Virus record (IMG/VR): IMGVR_UViG_3300047543_000067
Location: 1-33,120 of that record
DNA from: a virus
Length of the DNA: 33,120 nucleotides
Direction: 5' to 3' (one strand)
Below are positions 7,601 to 14,960 of this stretch, piece after piece. The position numbers were made by a program, and so were the translations under genes. The notes beneath the pieces were generated by a model that ran no database searches, was not told where the DNA came from, and saw only the letters and a program-made list of their open reading frames with translations. Position 1 is the stretch's first letter; every line of letters begins with the position of its first letter.

Positions 7601-9534
7601 CAGGTAACGTAACAGGTAACGTAACAGGTAATGTTACTGGCGATGTAACTGGTAACCTAACAGGTAACGTAACTGGCCAAGTTAGTGATCTAAGCAACCA
7701 CACTACTGATGATGTTGCTGAAGGTTCTAACAACCTATACTTTACAAACGCTCGTGCTCAGAGCGCAATCAGTGCTGGCAACAGCGGAACTGGTTTTGGT
7801 AGCCTAAGCTACAACAGCGCAACTGGTGCATTTACATTTGCTAAGGTAACAGCCGCAGATGTACGTGGTAACCTAAGTGCAACTAAAGTAAGTGGCGACG
7901 GCAACTTCAGCTACGATAGTGCAACTGGTGCATTCAGTTACACTGGTCCTGATGATGCTGACTATCGTACAGCAGTAAGTGCAACTAAAGTAAGTGGCGA
8001 TGGTAACTTCAGCTACGACAGCACAACTGGTGTATTCAGCTACACAGGCCCAAGTGCTGCCGACACTCGCGCACACTTCAGCGCAGTTGATGCTGGCGGT
8101 GATGGTAGCTTCAGCTACAACCAAAGCACAGGTGAATTTACATACACAGGCCCAAGCGCAAGCGAAGTCCGTGCTCACATCAGTGCAGTTACAGCAGAAG
8201 GTGCTACATTTGACAGCTCCACAGGTGCTATTGGTTTAGCAAACATTCCAAATAGCAGTTTAGCTAACAGCGATATCACAATCAACGGAACAACTATCAG
8301 CCTAGGCGGTAGCGATTCTATTGATACAGATGCTATCAACGAAGGCGTAAACAATCTGTACTACACAGATACAAGAGCTCGTGCTTCTTTAAGCAGAACA
8401 ACATCTAATTCATCTATTTTTGATTATGACAGCACAACTGGTGCATTCACATTCAACTTAGCTAACATGGACACAGATGATGTTGCTGAAGGTGCAACAA
8501 ACTTATACTTCACAAATGCTCGTGCTCGTAACGCAGTAAGTGTAAGTTCTACATGGGGTAACATCAGCTACGATAGCGCAACTGGTGTAATCACTGTAAC
8601 ATCTCCAGATACAGATGATGTGACAGAAGGTACAAATAACTTGTACTTCACACAGGCTCGTGCTCGTACTAGCGTAAGCTTAACAAGTGATAACCAAAAC
8701 GTATTGGCTTATGACAATACAACTGGTACATTCACATTCAGCTTATCTAGCTCAACAACAGATGATGTTGCTGAAGGTAGTACAAACTTGTATTTCACAA
8801 CAGCCCGCGCACGTAACAGCGTAAGCAACGGTTCTAACATTGATTACGATGCATCTACAGGTATTATTAGTACACAAGCCGCAGTTTGGAGTGTAAACGG
8901 CCAGACTCATGCAGTTGTTCTAAATACAGATGACGTAAGCGAAGGTAGCAACAATCTGTACTTTACAGATGCCCGTGCCCGTGCAGCCGTATCGTTAACA
9001 AGCGATAACACAAACATCTTAGACTACAATACTGGTACAGGTGCATTTACATTTGTAACACCTAGCACAGATGCAATCGCCGAAGGTAGCACAAACTTGT
9101 ACTACACAGATGCTCGTGCAGATGCTCGTATTGCAGCCGCAAGCGTGTTTGATTTGTCAGACGTTGACTTAGGCGGTAACGCTCTAAGCGACGGTTATAC
9201 ACTAGTTTGGTCTAGCGTAGCTCAGAACTTCGTTCCACAGAACGTTGCTGTAACAGCTACAACACTAAACTTCACTGGTGATGGTACAACAACAAGCTTT
9301 AGCTGTGGTGTTGAAGTAAGCTCAATTGATAACACTCAAGTGTTCATCAACGGTTTAATTCAAGCTCCAACATACTCTTACACATTAAACACAGTTAGTG
9401 GTGTAACAAGTATTGTTTTTGATGCCGCTCCAGAAGCTAACGATTACATCTTCGTTCGCGTAAGCGCAACATCTAGCTTAACAGCTGGTGGTGTTCTAAA
9501 CGAACAAAGCCAAATCGACGGCGGTACATACTAA
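4693..9534 (+). CDS. Giant repetitive tail fibre protein
   Basis: This 1613-aa protein is the largest gene in the window. The N-terminus (1-120) carries the common fibre pattern NTTQIASTAFV..AV..LI..AP..LDTLSELA followed by SGDTMTG.L.L.ADP...HAATKSYVD. From about residue 125 there are some 18 copies of an about 45-residue repeat, TD(D/A)(V/I)xEGxxNLYYTxARxRxxVS...YDxxTGxFTF. They are interspersed with about 10 copies of a related 'DADYRxAVSA..GDG.xxYxxxTGVFxYTGP' repeat and two blocks of GNVTG pentapeptides. The last 90 residues form a beta module shared with the gene at 3499, ending IDGGTY. It is probably a long trimeric fibre. The SD is modest (AAGGGA, 4678-4683). A terminator follows. Confidence 0.85.
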   Translation: MPLIKARSSSIINDIDLRGTPTAPTANTGSNTTQIASTAFVSGAVSDLINAAPAVLDTLSELASAINDDQNFATTVANSIATKVALSGDTMTGFLTLHADPSNLMHAATKSYVDAQINAQMIYSTDDVPEGSLNLYYTDSRVRNAWSLQSDNTSVLDYNSTTGVLSYNHPLSDGILEGTTNLYYTDSRVRNAISLTSDDSQILGYSSTTGAFTWTTPDTDKIVEGATNQYFTTARARNSVSNGSNIDYDASTGIISTQAAVWSVNGQTHTVVLNTDDVSEGSSNLYFTNLRASNAISLTTDNSNILNYNTGTGTFTFVTPDTDAIAEGANNLYYTNTRARNAISLSSNWGNVSYDSTSGIITVTAPSTDEVTEGTTNKYYTDARVRNAVSLVSDNASVLSYDNTTGTFTFSLGSQTTDDVAEGTNNLYFTTARARQSVDTAAGSWNLFSYNSTSGEFTLTTPDTDDVAEGATNQYYTDARARASVSATKVSGDGSFSYDNATGVFSYTGPDDADYRQAVSANAASGDGNLQYNSTTGVFTYDGPTNADYRGAVSAYRASGDGDLQYDSSTGVFTYTGPSAAETRLHFSATTSGTGFGDLTYDNTSGVFTYAKVTSADVRGELSAATSGTGHGGLTYDSASGTFTFAKVTAANIRGELSATTATGVTYSSSTGVIALASIPNSSLTNSDVTVNGHAISLGASYTLDTDDIGEGATNKYWTQARFDTALAGKTTDDVTEGSNLYYTQARFDSAFAAKDTDGLAEGANNLYYTTARTRADVSGGTGVTYTQSTGVFAIGQDVSTTSNVTFNDVTVSGDLTVQGTLTSINSVDLTVTDKNITIADGAANAAAANGAGITVAGANATITYASGTDSWDFNKDVNVNGDFSTTGSLSAASFTGPLTGNVTGNVTGDLTGNVTGNVTGDVTSSGTSTFATVDINGGNIDGTVIGGATAAAITGTTVTATTGFTGDLTGNVTGNVTGNVTGDVTGNLTGNVTGQVSDLSNHTTDDVAEGSNNLYFTNARAQSAISAGNSGTGFGSLSYNSATGAFTFAKVTAADVRGNLSATKVSGDGNFSYDSATGAFSYTGPDDADYRTAVSATKVSGDGNFSYDSTTGVFSYTGPSAADTRAHFSAVDAGGDGSFSYNQSTGEFTYTGPSASEVRAHISAVTAEGATFDSSTGAIGLANIPNSSLANSDITINGTTISLGGSDSIDTDAINEGVNNLYYTDTRARASLSRTTSNSSIFDYDSTTGAFTFNLANMDTDDVAEGATNLYFTNARARNAVSVSSTWGNISYDSATGVITVTSPDTDDVTEGTNNLYFTQARARTSVSLTSDNQNVLAYDNTTGTFTFSLSSSTTDDVAEGSTNLYFTTARARNSVSNGSNIDYDASTGIISTQAAVWSVNGQTHAVVLNTDDVSEGSNNLYFTDARARAAVSLTSDNTNILDYNTGTGAFTFVTPSTDAIAEGSTNLYYTDARADARIAAASVFDLSDVDLGGNALSDGYTLVWSSVAQNFVPQNVAVTATTLNFTGDGTTTSFSCGVEVSSIDNTQVFINGLIQAPTYSYTLNTVSGVTSIVFDAAPEANDYIFVRVSATSSLTAGGVLNEQSQIDGGTY
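5386..5560 (+). repeat. Fibre segment duplicated at 8797-8970 with almost identical protein
   Basis: The segment runs from TARARNSVSNGSNIDYDAS through STQAAVWSVNGQTH to the next EG repeat. It is matched by the copy at about 8797-8970 almost residue for residue, while many codons differ at the third position. This marks an old internal duplication of at least two consecutive repeat units that has been held constant in protein. Confidence 0.8.
7390..7680 (+). repeat. Two blocks of GNVTG pentapeptide repeats
   Basis: Short 15-base units encoding (L/N)TGNV or TGDV occur at about 7390-7465 and 7594-7680, near residues 900-925 and 968-996 of the giant fibre. Such low-complexity blocks are common in phage fibres and would favour slippage or recombination. 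The open antisense frame over them is a by-product of this repeat. Confidence 0.75.
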
Positions 9535-9555
9535 TCAGCTTAGACTGATAGTATC

Positions 9556-9585
9556 AAAAGGGTGTAGCCTAGCTACACCCTTTTT
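9556..9585 (+). terminator. Intrinsic terminator after the giant fibre gene
   Basis: GGGTGTAG (9560-9567) pairs with CTACACCC (9573-9580) around a 5-base loop, extended by AAAA/TTTT, and a T run follows. Confidence 0.92.
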
Positions 9586-9587
9586 CA

Positions 9588-9594
9588 CTAAATA
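9588..9594 (+). promoter_or_regulatory. T4-type late promoter box (CTAAATA)
   Basis: ACTAAATAA lies directly after the terminator and before the gene at 9628. The T4 late consensus is TATAAATA; +1 would be near 9600, giving a leader of about 28 bases. Confidence 0.6.
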
Positions 9595-9627
9595 ACATAT
9601 CGCTAAGAAGCACCAGGTTGCCCAAAA

Positions 9628-10128
9628 ATGCCATTATTTCGCGGAAAAAATGTAGTAAGTGCAGTCTCTGACTATAAAGACAGCGTCAGAGTAGCACTTA
9701 GATCTAATATAAATTTGTCAGGAACTGTATCAATTGTTGATGGGGTAACTCTGTCTGACAAAGATCGTGTCCTTATAGCAGGACAAAGTGTTGCTTCTCA
9801 GAATGGAATTTATGTTTGGTCTAGCGCAACTAATAAATTAACCAGAGCAGAGGATGCTGATTCTCAATTTGAATTAAGTCCGGGAAATAGGATATACGTT
9901 GAAGAAGGTAATACTCACGCTTTATCAAATTGGGTACTAATCACCACTGGTATTATAGTACCGGGTATTACAAACATTGTATTTTCTAAAGAAAGTAAGG
10001 TAGGACCAGTTGCACAATATGGTACATTTGGTGCGGCAAACAAGACACTTCAAATTCAAGTTGACGAATCTGGCCAAGTAGATTCAGTAACTGAAACAGA
10101 AATTAACCTAGATGGTGGCGAATATTAA
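9628..10128 (+). CDS. Small fibre-associated structural protein
   Basis: This 166-aa beta-rich protein has the phage-fibre pattern VRVALRSNINLSG..SIVDGVTL...DRVLIAGQ....NGIYVW.....L.RAEDAD, known from many tail-fibre and receptor-binding proteins. The C-terminus ends INLDGGEY, resembling IDGGTY at the end of the giant fibre upstream. It is flanked by a terminator on each side and has its own late promoter, so it is a monocistronic unit. The SD is poor (AGG at 9615-9617). It is probably a fibre tip, adaptor or decoration protein, but its specific role cannot be read from the sequence. Confidence 0.7.
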   Translation: MPLFRGKNVVSAVSDYKDSVRVALRSNINLSGTVSIVDGVTLSDKDRVLIAGQSVASQNGIYVWSSATNKLTRAEDADSQFELSPGNRIYVEEGNTHALSNWVLITTGIIVPGITNIVFSKESKVGPVAQYGTFGAANKTLQIQVDESGQVDSVTETEINLDGGEY

Positions 10129-10155
10129 ATTTTACAGTAATATTACAACCTTTAC

Positions 10156-10180
10156 AAAATGGGCGTTTTGGCCCATTTTC
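10156..10180 (+). terminator. Intrinsic terminator
   Basis: AAAATGGGC (10156-10164) pairs with GCCCATTTT (10171-10179) around a GTTTTG loop. Confidence 0.88.
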
Positions 10181-10190
10181 TTTGCTTCTA

Positions 10191-10198
10191 GGTAAATA
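10191..10198 (+). promoter_or_regulatory. T4-type late promoter box (GGTAAATA)
   Basis: GGTAAATAC lies just after a terminator. A weak inverted repeat (CTTC/GAAG, TAG/CTA, 10185-10208) surrounds it. The expected +1 is near 10204, which would give a leader of about 55 bases to the ATG at 10259. Confidence 0.65.
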
Positions 10199-10258
10199 CT
10201 AACTGAAGGGGTGATCTCGAGAAACTTGCCCTATTCCGAAAAGGGAGTATATACTCAA

Positions 10259-12400
10259 ATGGCCAATACAATTATTTTAAAGCGTAGTGCTACGCCTGGA
10301 AAAGTTCCAACAACTGCCCAGCTAGCCCTAGGCGAAATTGCTATTAACACATACGACGGTTTAATTTACATCAAGAAGGACAATGGTACACCAAGCGTTG
10401 TTCAAATTGGTGGTGTAACCAGTGTTAACGGCGAAACAGGTTCCGTTGTAATTTCGTCAGACGACATTAGCGACAGCGGTCAAACAAACAAGTGGTTTTC
10501 TAATGCACTTGCTCGCGGAGCAGTAAGTGCTGGTACAGGTATCAGCTACAACAGTTCTACCGGTGTAATTAGTACAGCACAAAACCTAAGCACAGCCGGT
10601 AGCCCAACATTTGCTGGTTTAACATTAACCGGTAATATGGGAATCACTGGTAGCATTGTTCCAAGCGCAGACATTACATACGACTTGGGTAGTGCAACAC
10701 ATCAATGGAAAGATATTTTCGTTGGTCCAGGTTCTTTATATGTTAACGGTAGTAAAGTTCTTCAAGACGATTCTGGTACTATTGCTTTCACTGCTGATGC
10801 AGACCAAAACATTCGTATCAAAACGCTTGGTAACGGTATCCTACAATTAGGTTCAAGCACAACACTATTACAAGTTGATAGCACATTACAAATCACAAGC
10901 GGTAAGAATATTACCGACTCTGCAGGTATAAAGGTTAACTTCGGTGACAACATCGAAATGAACAGCAACAAGATTGTTGGTCTAGGTGCTCCAAGTTCAA
11001 GTACAGATGCAGCCACAAAAGGTTATGTTGATACACAAGTTGCCGCAATTAGCACAAGTTCTATCACACAAGGTAACTCAAACGTTACAGTAACAGACAC
11101 AGGTTCTGGTACAGTTACAGTTACAGTCGACGGTAGCACAGCTCTTACAGTTGATGCTAACGGCGTAACAGTTGCTGGTAACTTCACAGTTAGCGGTACA
11201 CAGACAGTTGTTAACTCAAACACAATTAACTTAGCTGACAACATTATCACATTGAACAGTGACCACACTGGCAATCCAACACAAAACGCTGGTTTGTTGA
11301 TTGAGCGTGGTGACGAAGCTGATACACAGATTCGTTGGAACGAAGGCACTGACAAGTGGACATTCACAAACGACGGTGCTGTTTACTATCCAATGGCAAC
11401 AAGCACAGACGACCTAGCAGAAGGTAGTACAAACCAATATTACACAGCGGCTCGTGCTCGTAGCACTCTAAGTGCAACAAGCGCATCTGGCGTTAGCTAT
11501 AACAGCACAACAGGTGTAATCAGTTTAGGTTCAATTCCTAACAGCAGTTTAGCTAATAACAGCATTACAATCAACGGTACAGCAGTAGCACTAGGTGGTA
11601 CACGTACTCTTGATACTGATGCAGTCAGCGAAGGCAGTACAAACTTATACCACACAACAGCCCGCGCACGTGGTGCAGTAAGTGCTGGTACAGGTATCAG
11701 CTACAACAGCACAACTGGTGTAATTAGTACAAGTGCTATTCCAAACGCAAGTTTGTCTAATAGCGCAGTTACAGTTGGTACAACAAGTATCAGCTTAGGT
11801 AGTTCAGCTACAACTATTGTTGGTTTGGCTAGCGTATCATCTACAGCATTTGTTGGTGCTTTAACAGGTAATGCTGACACAGCAACAAGTGCAGGTAAGT
11901 GGACAACAGCTCGTACAATTACTTTAGCAGGCGACTTATCTGGTAGCGTCAGTATTGACGGTAGCGCAAATGCAACATTAACTGCTACGGTAGCAGCCAA
12001 CAGCGTTGCACTAGGTACAGACACAACTGGTAACTACATGGTTGATGTTACAGCCGGTACAGGTATCAGCGTAAGTCACACAGCAGGTGAAGGTTCTACA
12101 GCTACAATCACTAACACTGGTGTTACAGCTCTTAACAGCTTAACAGGTAGCAGAACACTAGCTCACTATCATGCTACATTCCAAACTGTAACAGCAGTAC
12201 AGGAAACAGCAAATGCTACAGGTGCAGTTAACTTTACATTCAGTGAACTAAGCGGTAGCGTACACCACATGGTGCTACTAAACCGTGTTCCACTACGTCC
12301 AACAGAGTACAGCGTAAGCGGTACAACATTGACTATTGCTAGTGGCTTTGGTTTAATTGAAGGTGATGAAATCGAAGTAACAGGTAGCAAATTAAGCTAA
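10259..12400 (+). CDS. Repetitive tail fibre protein
   Basis: The protein is 713 aa from the Met at 10259. I prefer this start to the GTG at 10211 because MANTIILKRSATPGKVP, then LALGEIAINTYDG, is a typical fibre N-terminus resembling the N-terminal domain of Mtd-type and other phage receptor-binding proteins, and because AAGGGAG lies 11 bases upstream. The middle has a YDLGSATHQWKDIFVG segment, a NKIVGLGAPSSSTDAATKGYVD tail-fibre repeat and EGSTNxYYT/YHT repeats shared with the giant fibre. The C-terminus (last about 80 aa) is a beta module with HHMVLLNRVPLRPTEYSV. It is probably one of several fibre or whisker components. It is followed by a hairpin-rich intergenic region. Confidence 0.82.
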   Translation: MANTIILKRSATPGKVPTTAQLALGEIAINTYDGLIYIKKDNGTPSVVQIGGVTSVNGETGSVVISSDDISDSGQTNKWFSNALARGAVSAGTGISYNSSTGVISTAQNLSTAGSPTFAGLTLTGNMGITGSIVPSADITYDLGSATHQWKDIFVGPGSLYVNGSKVLQDDSGTIAFTADADQNIRIKTLGNGILQLGSSTTLLQVDSTLQITSGKNITDSAGIKVNFGDNIEMNSNKIVGLGAPSSSTDAATKGYVDTQVAAISTSSITQGNSNVTVTDTGSGTVTVTVDGSTALTVDANGVTVAGNFTVSGTQTVVNSNTINLADNIITLNSDHTGNPTQNAGLLIERGDEADTQIRWNEGTDKWTFTNDGAVYYPMATSTDDLAEGSTNQYYTAARARSTLSATSASGVSYNSTTGVISLGSIPNSSLANNSITINGTAVALGGTRTLDTDAVSEGSTNLYHTTARARGAVSAGTGISYNSTTGVISTSAIPNASLSNSAVTVGTTSISLGSSATTIVGLASVSSTAFVGALTGNADTATSAGKWTTARTITLAGDLSGSVSIDGSANATLTATVAANSVALGTDTTGNYMVDVTAGTGISVSHTAGEGSTATITNTGVTALNSLTGSRTLAHYHATFQTVTAVQETANATGAVNFTFSELSGSVHHMVLLNRVPLRPTEYSVSGTTLTIASGFGLIEGDEIEVTGSKLS

Positions 12401-12414
12401 TCTAACTAGTCAAA

Positions 12415-12440
12415 AGCAAGGGGTTTGACATCCCCTTGCT
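12415..12440 (+). terminator. Hairpin after fibre gene, possible terminator
   Basis: AGCAAGGGG (12415-12423) pairs with CCCCTTGCT (12432-12440), a perfect 9-bp stem with an 8-base loop. No T run follows, so termination efficiency is uncertain. Confidence 0.6.
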
Positions 12441-12444
12441 GATG

Positions 12445-12485
12445 CACTGAACATTTCAGTGGCTATGGGAATAAATGATTATTCC
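12445..12485 (+). other. Two further stem-loops in a structured 119-base leader
   Basis: CACTGAA/TTCAGTG (12445-12451 with 12455-12461) and GGAATAA/TTATTCC (12468-12474 with 12479-12485) are perfect 7-bp stems. The second contains ATAAATG, one base off a late promoter box. TAACTAGT (12403-12410) and GGGGTTT (12420-12426) also have complements at 12491-12504, allowing alternative folds just before the SD. Confidence 0.5.
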
Positions 12486-12519
12486 TTCGAACTAGTTAAA
12501 CCCCATAAGGAGGATTAAA

Positions 12520-14133
12520 ATGTCTTCAAAACGCGAATTACGTAGTGCAGGTTCAACTACCGCACAAACGTTAGATTCAACAAAATTATATAAATTAAAC
12601 AGCTCTGGTTCTATTGTTGAAGCAACAACAGTAGGCGCAACAGATATTGTTTTCTCGGGTAGCAAGTCTAGCTTGCGCCGTTTAGCAGACTTGGAGCGTA
12701 ACGTTTCTATTCTTGCTGCCAAAGCTCTTACAGACGACGGCGAAGGTGTTGGTACAGTTGGTGTTATTGACTATGCCAAAACAGCAGGTAAGTGGTTCAC
12801 TGCTCGCACATTATCTTTAACAGGTGATGTTACAGGTAGCGCAAGCATTGACGGTTCTGGTAACGTTTCTTTAACAACAACTATTGGTGCAAACACCGTA
12901 ATACTTGGTACAGATACAACTGGTAACTATGTTGCTAGCTTAGTTGCTGGTACAGGTATTACTTTAACTAACAACACAGGCGAAGGTGCAACGCCTACAG
13001 TAGCGGTTGATACAAGCACTATTGCTACTAAGAGCTATGTTGATTCAGCAGTTGCTGGTAAAGATAACACAGACGAAATTACCGAAGGTGCAACAAACTT
13101 ATACTTTACAAATGCTCGTGCAAGATCTGCATTAAGCGCAAGTACAGGTATCAGCTATAACAGCACAACTGGTGCAATTAGCTGTACTATTACACAGTAC
13201 GCAGATAGTAATGCTCGCGCCGCAGTAAGTGCAAGTGGTAGCTTATCATATAATAGCTCAACTGGTGTATTCAGCTATACTACACCAAGCACAAGCGGTA
13301 TCAGTGAAGGTTCTAACTTATACTATACAGACGCTCGTGCAAGAGCGGCTATTAGTGGTACAGCTCCTGTCAGCTACAACAGCAGTACTGGTGCAATCAG
13401 CATGGCAGCGGCAACATCTACAACTAACGGTTATATGACAAGTACATACGCCGCTAAGTTAGATGGTATTGCTTCTGGTGCTACAGCTAACACAGGTACA
13501 GTTACAAGTGTTGCCGCTGGTTCGTATTTAACAGGTGGTACAATTACTACAACAGGTACTTTGGCGGTAGATGCTACAAGTGCTAACACGGCTAGTAAAG
13601 TAGTTGCACGTGACGCAAGCGGCAACTTTAGTGCTGGTACAATTACAGCGGCATTGAGCGGTAATGCTACAACAGCAACTACAGCTACTAACGTAAGTGG
13701 TGGTTCGGTAAGTGCTACAACTGGTTCATTCTCAAGTACAGTATCAACTGGTGCTTTAACAGTATCTGGTGCAATTACTGCTACTGGCGAAATCACAGCT
13801 TATTACTCAGATAAGAACTTGAAAAAGGATATCGTAGAAATTACAGATCCTATTGCCAAAGTAATGAGCCTACGTGGTGTAACTTTCCGTCCAAACGAAA
13901 CAGCTTTAGCTTTAGGTATTACTGACAAAGAAGAAGTTGGTGTTATTGCTCAAGAAGTTGAAGCAGTATTGCCACAATTGGTAACACCAAGTGCATTTGC
14001 TGGTTACAAGACTGTTAAGTATGACAAGTTGACAGCTTTACTACTCGAGGCAGTGAAAGCGCAACAACTACAAATTGATGCTCTAAGAGCAGAAATTGCA
14101 AAGTTGGGTGGTTCGGCTAAGACAGAACTTTAA
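12520..14133 (+). CDS. Tail fibre with C-terminal S74 intramolecular chaperone
   Basis: The protein has 537 aa. Residues about 75-420 are fibre repeats (FTARTLSLTGDVTGSASIDGSG, EGATNLYFTNARAR, YNSSTGVFSYTTP, TSTYAAKLDGIASGATANTG). From Ser430 the Peptidase_S74 chaperone begins with SDKNLKKDI, followed by VMSLRGV.F, GVIAQEVEAVLPQLV, VKYDKLTALLLEA and a terminal coiled coil. In this family the Ser-Lys pair of this motif cuts the chain just before the Ser after the fibre has trimerised, so mature fibre should end near residue 429. A strong SD, AAGGAGGA, is at 12507-12514. It probably folds or forms the host-recognising fibre tip. Confidence 0.88.
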   Translation: MSSKRELRSAGSTTAQTLDSTKLYKLNSSGSIVEATTVGATDIVFSGSKSSLRRLADLERNVSILAAKALTDDGEGVGTVGVIDYAKTAGKWFTARTLSLTGDVTGSASIDGSGNVSLTTTIGANTVILGTDTTGNYVASLVAGTGITLTNNTGEGATPTVAVDTSTIATKSYVDSAVAGKDNTDEITEGATNLYFTNARARSALSASTGISYNSTTGAISCTITQYADSNARAAVSASGSLSYNSSTGVFSYTTPSTSGISEGSNLYYTDARARAAISGTAPVSYNSSTGAISMAAATSTTNGYMTSTYAAKLDGIASGATANTGTVTSVAAGSYLTGGTITTTGTLAVDATSANTASKVVARDASGNFSAGTITAALSGNATTATTATNVSGGSVSATTGSFSSTVSTGALTVSGAITATGEITAYYSDKNLKKDIVEITDPIAKVMSLRGVTFRPNETALALGITDKEEVGVIAQEVEAVLPQLVTPSAFAGYKTVKYDKLTALLLEAVKAQQLQIDALRAEIAKLGGSAKTEL

Positions 14134-14162
14134 GATCTGGTAACTAGATAGGAGACTAAATT

Positions 14163-14354
14163 ATGGCAATCCTTCCAGCAACTGGATCAGCAATTACGTT
14201 TACAAACGTGCGTAAGGGTTATGGAAACACAACTCCAAGCGCAGGATCAAGCGTAGCATTGCGTGGCACTCTTGGACCTTATGTAGGTATCAGCACAGGT
14301 GCTATTAGCCTAAGTTCTAACTTTGGCGGTAGAACAACACCGTACGCTACATAA
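14163..14354 (+). CDS. Small structural protein with GSITF/GAISLSS motifs
   Basis: This 63-aa protein reads MAILPATGSAITFTNVRKG near the start and GAISLSSNFGG near the end, with a Gly/Ser-rich middle. Short proteins or domains with this 'SI.F..... ISLS..(Y/F)GG' layout are common next to fibre genes in marine phages. I know of no demonstrated function; a fibre-tip or decoration role is an inference from position. The SD GGAG (14151-14154) is 8 bases from the ATG. A strong terminator follows, so it closes the fibre operon. Confidence 0.7.
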   Translation: MAILPATGSAITFTNVRKGYGNTTPSAGSSVALRGTLGPYVGISTGAISLSSNFGGRTTPYAT

Positions 14355-14370
14355 TACGGTAATCAAGATA

Positions 14371-14398
14371 AAGAAAAGGGCGTATGCCCTTTTCTTTT
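14371..14398 (+). terminator. Intrinsic terminator closing the fibre block
   Basis: There is a perfect 11-bp stem, AAGAAAAGGGC (14371-14381) with GCCCTTTTCTT (14386-14396), a GTAT loop and a T-rich 3' side. Confidence 0.93.
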
Positions 14399-14450
14399 GG
14401 CTAGTTTTTCAATTCTCAAAGGCATACATAGTTAAAAGGAGCTCGCTACA

Positions 14451-14960
14451 ATGGCAACACAATATGAAATTTTATTAAAATCTAGATCTTTACTAGGTCA
14501 GGCACCATTCCGTACTACATTTGAAAGAGAAAACTTTCTTTACGGTAACCTAACAGGTGCTAGGCTACTAATTGCACTATGCAAAGAAATTGAAAACTTA
14601 AATTTATTGCTAGATGCATCAAAACAAGAGTGGGAAAGAACCTCAATCTTAAACGAAATGAATATCATCAGTGAAAAAATTTCAGAAATTGAAGCTGAAG
14701 TTGGCACAGATGTAGCAAAGTCTCTAGAAGACGCTGAACCAGAGTACTGGGTTGGTGAGTTGGCACGTAAGGCAGCAGTCGAAGCACTATGCCAAAATGT
14801 AACAACAGAAAATATGGGACAAATGCTAAAACTTCCAGCTGAACTTTACGAAGAATCAATCACTCGTTGCCAAACATTTTTGAATGTTATCAACAAAACA
14901 ACTCGTTTAGCTGAACGCAAAGCCAATGTTGCTAATGTAAGAGCTGAATCCCAAGAATGA
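14451..14960 (+). CDS. Helical protein of unknown function
   Basis: The protein is 169 aa, predominantly helical and charged, with no signal peptide or membrane segment and no motif I recognise. AAGGAG lies 9 bases before the ATG. The stop overlaps the start of the glycosyltransferase gene (ATGA), so the two are translationally coupled. Lying between the fibre block and a glycosyltransferase, it could be a fibre-assembly helper or a partner of the transferase; this is inference from context only. Confidence 0.7.
   Translation: MATQYEILLKSRSLLGQAPFRTTFERENFLYGNLTGARLLIALCKEIENLNLLLDASKQEWERTSILNEMNIISEKISEIEAEVGTDVAKSLEDAEPEYWVGELARKAAVEALCQNVTTENMGQMLKLPAELYEESITRCQTFLNVINKTTRLAERKANVANVRAESQE

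Larger units (their letters stand above)
5065..9135 (+). repeat. Tandem fibre repeats (about 135 bp unit, about 28 degenerate copies of two related types)
   Basis: At DNA level the units are diverged, but at protein level the EGxxNLYYTxARAR core returns every 40-50 residues. Copies of the same motif also occur in the genes at 10259-12400 and 12520-14133, so the three fibres share a repeat family. Confidence 0.85.

Noticed and set aside
7390-7680. CRISPR-like array of short direct repeats
   Set aside because: Repeats are in frame, coding and 15 bases long without unique spacers; they encode pentapeptides of the fibre.
7284-7733. 149-aa open frame on the minus strand rich in Val-Thr-Leu-Pro
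   Set aside because: It is the mirror of the GNVTG repeat in the giant fibre. The repeat forbids stop codons on both strands, and there is no ribosome site.
10211-10258. Extension of the fibre gene to a GTG start at 10211
   Set aside because: The extra 16 residues are not fibre-like, the SD is only one base from the GTG, and a typical fibre N-terminus begins at 10259 with its own SD.
12401-12519. tRNA or tRNA-like gene in the hairpin-rich gap
   Set aside because: No cloverleaf with T-arm GTTCRA and no acceptor stem of seven pairs enclosing the arms; only separate stem-loops.
13431-13796. 121-aa minus-strand frame inside the S74 fibre
   Set aside because: Val/Ala/Pro-rich antisense of fibre repeats; same artefact as the frame over the giant fibre.
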